From Acidobacteriota bacterium (lineage in GTDB: Bacteria; Acidobacteriota; UBA4820; DSQY01), in contig JAKAJA010000170.1 of NCBI GenBank assembly GCA_021814085.1, forward strand, positions 1 through 5,019: 5,019 nucleotides of DNA. The letters run 5' to 3'. Position 1 is the stretch's first letter, and each line of letters starts with the position of its first letter. Position numbers and translations under genes: made by a program. This document shows, one piece after another, positions 1 through 5,019 of the stretch. A model generated the notes under the pieces. It did not search any database and was not told the DNA's origin. It saw only the letters and a program-made list of their open reading frames with translations.

Positions 1-32
1 GAGAGCCAGGGAAGCAAGAAACCGGATGAGAC

Positions 33-58
33 AAAAGCGGGCGGCGTCGGCCGCCCGC
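33..58 (-). terminator. Intrinsic terminator of the sensor diguanylate cyclase transcript
   Basis: A perfect 9-bp GC stem (37-45 paired with 50-58) encloses a 4-nt loop at 46-49. Read on the minus strand, it is followed at once by TTTTGTCT, the usual form of a Rho-independent terminator. On the plus strand the same hairpin is followed by GTCCTTTT, so it could also stop a convergent gene arriving from the left, but the T-run fits the minus direction better. It lies about 166 nt past the sensor stop codon. Without the inserted element at 95-223 the distance would be about 40 nt, a more usual spacing. Confidence 0.8.
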
Positions 59-94
59 GTCCTTTTAAATAATTGGCACCGCCCCTTTCGCCGC

Positions 95-223
95 TCATAC
101 CAAGTTGCGATCTAAAATGCACGAAATCGTAGGCGAGGATACATATCCTCGCCAGGCCGGAATGTGTGTCCCGGCCTACGGCAATATCAGAATGCATCAT
201 CGTTTGAATGCAACTTGGTATCA
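95..223. mobile_element. MITE-like inverted-repeat element with possible 3-bp target duplication
   Basis: Perfect 11-bp terminal inverted repeats, TACCAAGTTGC at 98-108 and GCAACTTGGTA at 210-220, bound a 123-bp element. It is flanked on both sides by TCA (95-97 and 221-223), which could be a target-site duplication. It is too short to encode a transposase, so if mobile it would be non-autonomous. The interior is also self-complementary (see the nested hairpins). A direct repeat GAATGCA occurs at 190-196 and 206-212 near the right end. The element ends one base after the sensor gene's stop codon, so it forms the 3' untranslated part of that transcript without changing the protein. Alternatives are a REP-type repeat or a structured 3' RNA element. 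A 3-bp duplication can occur by chance, and a second genomic copy cannot be looked for here. Confidence 0.55.
128..180. repeat. Nested hairpins inside the inverted-repeat element
   Basis: Hairpin 1 has arms GGCGAGGAT (132-140) and ATCCTCGCC (145-153), a perfect 9-bp stem with loop ACAT. Directly after it, hairpin 2 has arms AGGCCGG (154-160) and CCGGCCT (171-177), 7 bp around a 10-nt loop. A further pair, CGTAGGC (128-134) and GCCTACG (174-180), can either close both hairpins through its outer bases as a three-way junction or compete with their bases. With the terminal repeats, the whole element can fold as one branched cruciform in DNA or RNA on either strand. The pairing is read directly from the sequence; the function is unknown. 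Confidence 0.7.
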
Positions 224-224
224 G

Positions 225-3176
225 TTATGGCGAGCTCGCGCGAACGCAGTTGCGGCCCTCCAGCTTTGCTCTGTACAGGGCCCGGTCCGCCAGGTCGATG
301 AGGTCGGCCCAGGAGGAGCCTTCACTGGGGACGGCCGTTCCGACCCCGGCGCTGATGGTGACCACGGGGCTTACCAGGGAGGTCGGGTGGAGGATGGAGA
401 GGGCTTGAACACGGGCTCTCAAGTGTTCGGCGAGGGCGAGGGCGCCTTCCTTATCGGTGTCCGACAGGACGAGGGCGAATTCCTCGCCGCCGTACCGCGC
501 GACGAGGTCCCCGGCCCGGCTTACGGATGACTGCAGGGATGCGGCAACACGAGCGAGGCATTCATCGCCCTTGAGATGGCCGTGGGTATCGTTGTAAAGC
601 TTGAAGAAATCCAGGTCCACCATGATGAGGGAGAGGGGCTCGCGGGACCTCGCCAGCTGTCTCCACTGGGTGGACAGGTGGTCGTCGAACCGGCGCCTGT
701 TGGCCAGCCCCGTGAGCGAGTCCTCACCTGAGAGGGTCTCCAGACGCGCGTTGGCATCCGCGAGTTGCCGGTTCGCGTTCTGAAGTTCCACGGTGCGCTC
801 CTGGACGAGGGTCTCGAGCTGGCGCTGGCGCGCCTGAAGCCGTCTAACCCGGGCCAGATAGAGCCCCGGCCACGCCACCAGGAGGATCGTGGCGCACAGG
901 CCGTAGAACCACCAAGCCTGGTAAAAGCTGGGCCTCTGGACGAGAGAGAGGGCCGCGCCCTTGTCGTTCCATACACCGTCGTTGTTGCAGGCCGTCACAC
1001 GGAAAACGTACCGGCCCGCGGGGATGTTGGTGTAGTAGGCCACGCGCCGGGTGTCCGCTTCGACCCAAGAGGATTCAAACCCATCGAGAAAATAGCGGAA
1101 TTTGACCTTGGAGGGTGCTACGAAGCTCAGGCCGGTGTAGTGGACTTCCAGCCGGTTGCGTCCGGGGGGCAGGATGATGGGCTTGGAGATGTCGGCGGGC
1201 GTGCCGTTCACCACGGCCTGCTCCACAAGCACGGGCGGCGCCAGCTTGTTGACGGCCAGCTTGGAGGGATCCAGCACGCTCACGCCGCGCATGGTGGGGA
1301 ACCACAGCCTCCCGTCCTTCGTCTTGTTGCCCGCGGGTACGAAGCCGCCGTTGCATTCGGCGCTCTTCATTCCGTCCGCCTCTCCGTAGGAATCGCACCT
1401 GAGGGTCTTGCTCCGGCCTTCGGCGAAGGCGTCCAGCTCGCTCCTCCCCACCCGGTACACTCCCTTGTTGCCGCTCATCCAAAGGTATCCCAGGCCGTCG
1501 TCCAGCACCTGGTAGGAGACGTCGTCGAAGAGACCGTCCCGCCGCGTGAATTTGGTCACGCGACCGTGCCGGAGGCGGAAGAGGCCGGAGCCGATAGTGC
1601 TGAGCCAGAGAGTTCCGTCGGGATCCTCGATGATGCCGCTGACGGTGGCGTTTCCTATCTCGGCCTGTCCGGGGAAGGACATGAACTTCTCCCCTTCGAG
1701 TATGCTCAGACCGCCTCCGTAACTGCCTATCCAGAGTCGTCCGCTCCGGTCCTCGAAGACCAGGTTGACCATATCGGCGGGGCTGGGATGTTCCATGAAG
1801 ACCTTCACCTTGCCGTCACGGATTCGGTTCAGGCCGCCGCCGTTGGTCCCCGCCCAGACCGTGCCCGATCGGTCCACCTTCAAGGCGATGACCCGGTTGC
1901 TGGAGAGTCCGCTGGCCGCGTCGAAAACGGAGATGCGACCGTTGAGAATCCGTGCCGCCCCGCCCCCGTCCGTCCCCACCCACAGGGCCCCCTGGGAGTC
2001 CTCGCACATGCACCGGATGAGGTCGTTGGGAAGCCCGTCCTTGGTCGTGAGGGCGGTGAATCGGCCGTCCCGAAATCGGTTGATGCCGCCGCCGTTGGTG
2101 GCGACCCAAAGGTCTCCCGCGCGGGTTTCGTAGATCCCAATGGCAAAATCGTTGGAGAGCCCTTCCTGGGCGCTGAAGGTCGTAAAGCTCCCGTCATGCA
2201 ATCGCAGGAGACCTCCCCCGTCCAGGCCGACCCAGAGATTTTTCTCCCGATCCTCCAAAAAACACCACACGACGTTGTAGGGCAGTCCGTTGGCGGTGGT
2301 CAGGCTGTCCCACCGGCCCTCGGCGTACCTGCAGATGCCCCCGCCGAAGGTGGCGACCCACAGGTTGCCGTCTCCGTCCTGATAGAGGCCGAGGACACGG
2401 TCGTTGGAGAGGCCGTCTCGGGCTGTAAACACCTTGACGCGCCCGCCCTCGATCCGGCACAAGCCTCCACCGTAGGTCCCGGCCCAGAGTGCTCCATCGC
2501 GCGTCTCGCAAAGGGCATAGACGGTGGGGTTGGGCAGGAGGATTCCGGAGTCGGGCACTGAGAAGCGTTTTCCATCGAAACGGCAGATGCCTCCCCCGTT
2601 GGTGCCGATCCACAGGGTTCCGTCGCGGCTTTCCATGAGGGAGAGGATGCTGTCATGCGTGAGCCCGTCCCGGGTCGTGAAATTTGTGAACAGGCCGTTC
2701 TTCAGCCGGCTCAGGCCTCCGCCGTAGGTGCCTGCCCAGATGCTTCCGTCCCGGGTCTCGCAGAGAGTCGTAATATTGTCGTAGACCAGGCCATCGCGAG
2801 TGGTGTAGCTAGTGAAGACGCCGTCCTTGAGGCGGAGCAGGCCGTCATTGGTGCCGATCCATAGAACCCCCGTGCGGTCCATACACAGTGCACGCACGTT
2901 GTTGTTGCGGAAGGCCGGGGTGTTCCACTTATCGAACACCGTAAATTGCACGCCGTCGAAACGCACGAGGCCCTCTTGCGTGGCGCACCAGAGGTAGCCT
3001 TGGGGGCCTTGGACGATTGCCTTGACGGCGTTCTGCGGGAGCCCCCGATTGGATTGCCAGTTGTCGTGGGAATACTGGGTGAGCGCCTTGTGAGGGTCGA
3101 GTGCGCGAGGGGCCTGGCCCGGCGTGAGCAGGGCGAAGGCAAGAAAAGAGGCCAGCCCCAGCGGCTTCAGTCGCAT
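225..3176 (-). CDS. Membrane-bound sensor diguanylate cyclase (two-component-type propeller, Y_Y_Y, GGDEF)
   Basis: Predicted to make cyclic di-GMP from two GTP in the cytoplasm in response to a periplasmic signal. The 983 residues comprise a signal peptide (about 1-25, cut after PRA); 14 Reg_prop blades (about 27-640), which fit two seven-bladed propellers; a Y_Y_Y domain (about 669-745); one transmembrane helix (about 755-776); a coiled coil (about 780-815); and a GGDEF domain from DSLTGLANRR (819-828). Catalytic residues are intact: D854, N862 and D871 match the metal and guanine ligands of PleD in spacing, and GGEEF lies at 896-900. The inhibitory I-site RxxD is RAGD, 887-890, five residues before GGEEF. 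There is no EAL or histidine kinase domain. The ATG at 3176 was chosen because it gives a compact signal peptide and has a weak GGGA five bases upstream. ATG at 3209 is possible; TTG at 3230 is unlikely because it lies in a hairpin. The ligand is unknown. Confidence 0.93.
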   Translation of the reverse strand: MRLKPLGLASFLAFALLTPGQAPRALDPHKALTQYSHDNWQSNRGLPQNAVKAIVQGPQGYLWCATQEGLVRFDGVQFTVFDKWNTPAFRNNNVRALCMDRTGVLWIGTNDGLLRLKDGVFTSYTTRDGLVYDNITTLCETRDGSIWAGTYGGGLSRLKNGLFTNFTTRDGLTHDSILSLMESRDGTLWIGTNGGGICRFDGKRFSVPDSGILLPNPTVYALCETRDGALWAGTYGGGLCRIEGGRVKVFTARDGLSNDRVLGLYQDGDGNLWVATFGGGICRYAEGRWDSLTTANGLPYNVVWCFLEDREKNLWVGLDGGGLLRLHDGSFTTFSAQEGLSNDFAIGIYETRAGDLWVATNGGGINRFRDGRFTALTTKDGLPNDLIRCMCEDSQGALWVGTDGGGAARILNGRISVFDAASGLSSNRVIALKVDRSGTVWAGTNGGGLNRIRDGKVKVFMEHPSPADMVNLVFEDRSGRLWIGSYGGGLSILEGEKFMSFPGQAEIGNATVSGIIEDPDGTLWLSTIGSGLFRLRHGRVTKFTRRDGLFDDVSYQVLDDGLGYLWMSGNKGVYRVGRSELDAFAEGRSKTLRCDSYGEADGMKSAECNGGFVPAGNKTKDGRLWFPTMRGVSVLDPSKLAVNKLAPPVLVEQAVVNGTPADISKPIILPPGRNRLEVHYTGLSFVAPSKVKFRYFLDGFESSWVEADTRRVAYYTNIPAGRYVFRVTACNNDGVWNDKGAALSLVQRPSFYQAWWFYGLCATILLVAWPGLYLARVRRLQARQRQLETLVQERTVELQNANRQLADANARLETLSGEDSLTGLANRRRFDDHLSTQWRQLARSREPLSLIMVDLDFFKLYNDTHGHLKGDECLARVAASLQSSVSRAGDLVARYGGEEFALVLSDTDKEGALALAEHLRARVQALSILHPTSLVSPVVTISAGVGTAVPSEGSSWADLIDLADRALYRAKLEGRNCVRASSP
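1255..3100 (-). repeat. Fourteen propeller-blade repeats within the sensor gene
   Basis: The periplasmic part is built of 14 units with the core G-x-L/I/V-W-x-x-T, then a glycine-rich turn and a DG-containing strand. Where regular, the unit is about 41-43 codons (roughly 120-132 bases). The glycine triplet of blades 3 to 11 recurs near 2720, 2592, 2466, 2340, 2213, 2090, 1957, 1831 and 1712. Blades 1, 2, 13 and 14 lack the GGG triplet, and blade 12 has GSG. Fourteen blades match the two seven-bladed propellers known from Bacteroides hybrid two-component sensors of the same repeat family. Similarity is visible at the DNA level too, for example CCGTTGGT with neighbouring bases in several blades, consistent with expansion by internal duplication. 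Confidence 0.85.
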
Positions 3177-3221
3177 GGCGATCCCGGGCCTGGCAACACG
3201 GTGAGCCATACCCCAAAACAG

Positions 3222-3240
3222 CCTCGCCAAACTGGCGAAG
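3222..3240 (-). other. Leader hairpin upstream of the sensor start
   Basis: On the minus strand CTTCGCCA (3240-3233) pairs with TGGCGAGG (3229-3222), an 8-bp stem with one G-T wobble around a 3-nt loop. It lies between the predicted transcription start and the candidate ATG codons, and covers the in-frame TTG at 3230, which argues against that codon as start. CTGTTTT follows the stem, so weak attenuation is conceivable, but the stem is short and the T-run is brief and offset. Confidence 0.4.
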
Positions 3241-3268
3241 GGAAATCGGTCCAGGGTTTCATGAATGA

Positions 3269-3297
3269 AGCATACCGGAAGGGGCGGGGACGGTCAA
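3269..3297 (-). promoter_or_regulatory. Sigma70-type promoter of the sensor gene
   Basis: On the minus strand, a -35 box TTGACC (3297-3292, five of six consensus bases) is separated by exactly 17 bp from a -10 box TATGCT (3274-3269, four of six, including the first two and the last). Transcription would begin near 3262, giving a leader of about 86 nt to the ATG at 3176. The promoter lies just after the receptor gene's terminator and before the sensor gene, as expected for an independent unit. An imperfect operator-like palindrome, TTCAT-TC-ATGAA (3258-3269), overlaps the start site, but its meaning is unproven. Confidence 0.65.
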
Positions 3298-3320
3298 CGC
3301 GCGGGAGCAGCGGAATACGG

Positions 3321-3355
3321 AAAAGAGAAAGGGCGGACCCTTGGGCCCGCCCTTT
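3321..3355 (-). terminator. Intrinsic terminator of the TonB-dependent receptor gene
   Basis: On the minus strand AAAGGGCGGGCCC (3355-3343) pairs with GGGTCCGCCCTTT (3340-3328). One G-T wobble is present, and the innermost C-G pair probably opens to give a CAAG tetraloop, leaving a 12-bp stem. A pyrimidine/T-rich tail (CTCTTTT) follows. The hairpin begins 23 bases after the receptor stop codon. It separates the receptor transcript from the sensor promoter about 25 bases further on. Confidence 0.85.
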
Positions 3356-3377
3356 TCAATCATCTCGGATCGGTCTC

Positions 3378-5019
3378 CTAGAACGTCCAGCGCAGGGCCA
3401 GGCGGATTCGACGGGCAGCCTGGTGGGCTATGGGCATGCCGAAGTAGGGGTAGTTTTGGTGAGGCGAGGTGTTTACGGTGTTATAGGTCTGGTCCACGTC
3501 CGTAGTCCGCTGCTCGTTGGTCACGTTGAAGATATCCGCGCGGAGGGCCAGGTTGCTTTTCCAGATCTTGAAGGTGTACTGGGCGCCCAGGTCGAGAGCC
3601 CAGATGGTGGGCGTGCGGCCCGCTGTGCCGCGGACCTTGGAAAAACCCGTGTTGGTGCCGTAGGCGTCGTCAGCGCCGAGGGCGCTGATGGGTGTTCCAC
3701 TCTGGAGGTTGAAATTGGCCGAAAGTTCCAGGGGAATGTTCTGGAAGAAGTAGCCTCCATAGACCTTCAGCACGTGGGTCCGGTCGTTGGGCAGCAGTCC
3801 GTAGCTGTTGATGAGCAGGGAGGGGATGTCGTAGAGGGACGTGATATTCGGGTCCAGCTGCTGGCTCGAACTGTAGTAGAGGCCTTCGTAGTTGCCCTGG
3901 AGGCGGGAGAGGACGTAGGAACCCTGCATGAGCCAGTTGTTTGAGAAACGCTTGTCCGCCGTGATTTCGAGGGCTTTGTAAATACGGACGGGCTTGGGAA
4001 AGCGGTACCAGAGGCCTGGCCGCCCGAGGGCGTCGGGGACCCAGACGTTCGTCCACTTGTCGGGGTTCGTGATGATGTAGGTGATGGCGCCGTCCACGGA
4101 GATGTCCTCGATGACGCGGCCGAGGGTCCTGTATACGGCCCGGACGCCCACGTTGAAGTCGGGGCGGATCTCGTACTGGAACCCGAGGATGGCTTCCTCG
4201 TTGTAGGAACCCTTGAGGCGGCCGCCGTTGGGGCCCCCTTCGATAAGGGAGTTGGAGAATCCGTAGGTGTAATGGGAACCGGGGTCGTTCACGGGCTGGG
4301 TGAGAGCGGCGTCGTTGAAATAGCTGAAATGAAAGTACTCGTCCGTGAGGGCGCGCACCGCCATGTCGTTGGGGATACGCTCGTAGTACTGGCCCCAGAA
4401 CCCGTAGAGCTTGCTTTTGTTGTTGTGAGCGATGTCCCACGTGAACCCAACGCGAGGCGCCCAGTTGTCGTTGATGTTGACGCTGCGGGGGGTCCCGTTG
4501 GAGTACCCGTGCCCCGGCTGGATCTGGTCGGGCACGTTCAGGTTGTTCTGGCTGCCCTTCATGTGAATCTGGTCGAGCCTGACCCCAAGTTTCAGCATGA
4601 AGTAGTCGGTCAGGTTCCAGTTGTCCTGAACCCAGTAGGCCGTGTAGACCTGCTTGGTCTTCTTGTTGTTGTCGTTCATGAACCCCTGGTATCGGAAGAG
4701 GTAGTTCGACGGGGATGTGGTGTCGTACTGCCACCGCACGATGCCTCCGCCAGAGGTGGTGTGGCCGTAGAAAGGGTCTCCCGCGTAGCTCTCCGTGAAC
4801 TGGGGCCCCGTGTAGTTGAAGTTCCGATCATAGCTGATGTCGTAGTACTGGAAACCGTAGGATAGCTCGTGGCGTCCGGCGGCGGTGAAAAGGTTGGTCG
4901 CCTTGAAGCGGAGCTGGTCGTTGGAGTCGCTCTGGTCGTCGTGGATCTGTCCTCCCAGGGAGGGGCTCCAGGAGGAGAGGTCGATTTGGCCCGTGGCTGC
5001 GTTGTAGCTGTTGGGTGGG
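3378..5019 (-). CDS. Oar-like TonB-dependent outer-membrane receptor, C-terminal part (5' end outside window)
   Basis: TonB-dependent receptors import large or scarce ligands across the outer membrane using TonB-ExbB-ExbD energy. The visible 546 residues are barrel: alternating aromatic and polar strands, many Tyr/Trp/Asn, and no plug or TonB box, which would lie upstream with the carboxypeptidase-like domain typical of Oar relatives. Family-like stretches include HELSYGFQYYD near the start of the fragment, NWNLTDYFMLKLGVRLDQIH, QLDPNITSLYDIPSLLINSY, GLLPNDRTHVLKVYG, NLQSGTP, RTPTIWALDLGAQYTF and LALRADIFNVTNEQ. The protein ends RIRLALRWTF, an amphipathic last strand with terminal Phe, the usual signal for Bam-mediated barrel insertion. 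The frame is open without a stop to the right edge, so the internal GTG at 4739 is not the start. The C-terminus is intact, with stop TAG at 3380-3378. The substrate cannot be told; Oar-like receptors are linked to peptide, protein or polymer ligands. Confidence 0.9.
   Translation of the reverse strand, partial: PPNSYNAATGQIDLSSWSPSLGGQIHDDQSDSNDQLRFKATNLFTAAGRHELSYGFQYYDISYDRNFNYTGPQFTESYAGDPFYGHTTSGGGIVRWQYDTTSPSNYLFRYQGFMNDNNKKTKQVYTAYWVQDNWNLTDYFMLKLGVRLDQIHMKGSQNNLNVPDQIQPGHGYSNGTPRSVNINDNWAPRVGFTWDIAHNNKSKLYGFWGQYYERIPNDMAVRALTDEYFHFSYFNDAALTQPVNDPGSHYTYGFSNSLIEGGPNGGRLKGSYNEEAILGFQYEIRPDFNVGVRAVYRTLGRVIEDISVDGAITYIITNPDKWTNVWVPDALGRPGLWYRFPKPVRIYKALEITADKRFSNNWLMQGSYVLSRLQGNYEGLYYSSSQQLDPNITSLYDIPSLLINSYGLLPNDRTHVLKVYGGYFFQNIPLELSANFNLQSGTPISALGADDAYGTNTGFSKVRGTAGRTPTIWALDLGAQYTFKIWKSNLALRADIFNVTNEQRTTDVDQTYNTVNTSPHQNYPYFGMPIAHQAARRIRLALRWTF

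Noticed and set aside
3..29. Possible end of a plus-strand gene entering from the left (stop TGA at 27-29, just before the hairpin at 37-58)
   Set aside because: Only about eight codons would be visible, other frames are also open, and nothing in the residues identifies a protein.
105..530. Plus-strand open frame (141 codons) overlapping the inverted-repeat element and the sensor's 3' end
   Set aside because: It runs antisense through the GGDEF coding region, has no family resemblance, and begins inside the repeat element.
765..2561. Long plus-strand open frame (598 codons) across the propeller region
   Set aside because: It is antisense to the sensor gene, whose minus-strand product has unmistakable domains. 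The repeated GC-rich blades leave this antisense frame free of stops. Its protein is rich in Gly, Pro, Val and Ala with no recognisable domain.
3177..3262. Cyclic di-GMP riboswitch in the sensor leader
   Set aside because: The leader is only about 86 nt and shows one short hairpin; the paired-stem layout and conserved core of known cyclic di-GMP riboswitches could not be seen.
2946..3944. Plus-strand open frame (332 codons)
   Set aside because: It runs antisense through parts of both genes and straight through the terminator and promoter between them, and its product has no recognisable family features.
3378..4739. Treating the GTG at 4739 as the start of the receptor gene
   Set aside because: The same frame continues without a stop to the right edge and encodes typical receptor barrel sequence, so the gene is a 5' partial and this GTG is an internal valine.

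Overview
The window holds two protein genes, both on the minus strand, with short regulatory gaps between and after them. The sequence is GC-rich. The C-terminal part of an Oar-like TonB-dependent outer-membrane receptor next to a large propeller-type sensor with a GGDEF output indicates a Gram-negative, diderm bacterium. The wording of both proteins recalls Acidobacteriota (Holophagae-like) or, less likely, Myxococcota/Deltaproteobacteria. This placement is inferred from family resemblance only; no marker gene is present.

Layout in the direction of transcription, right to left. (1) 5019-3378: the last 546 codons of a TonB-dependent receptor, essentially beta-barrel, whose start lies beyond the right edge. 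(2) 3355-3321: a strong intrinsic terminator ending the receptor transcript. (3) 3297-3269: a good sigma70-type promoter (TTGACC, 17 bp, TATGCT), followed by a leader with a small hairpin. (4) 3176-225: a 983-residue membrane-spanning sensor diguanylate cyclase with a signal peptide, 14 propeller blades, a Y_Y_Y domain, one transmembrane helix, a coiled coil and a GGDEF domain with intact catalytic and I-site residues. (5) 223-95: a compact inverted-repeat, MITE-like element directly behind the sensor's stop codon, with a possible TCA target duplication. (6) 58-33: an intrinsic terminator closing the sensor transcript. No gene could be assigned in 1-94, and no gene-free stretch exceeds 300 bases.

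Functional reading: the receptor would import a ligand across the outer membrane by TonB-driven transport. The sensor, with its large domain in the periplasm, could detect a ligand there and adjust cyclic di-GMP synthesis in the cytoplasm. The terminator and promoter between them make them separate transcription units, so the functional link is suggested by adjacency only. The least ordinary item is the structured repeat element at 95-223, which appears to have been inserted between the sensor gene and its terminator.
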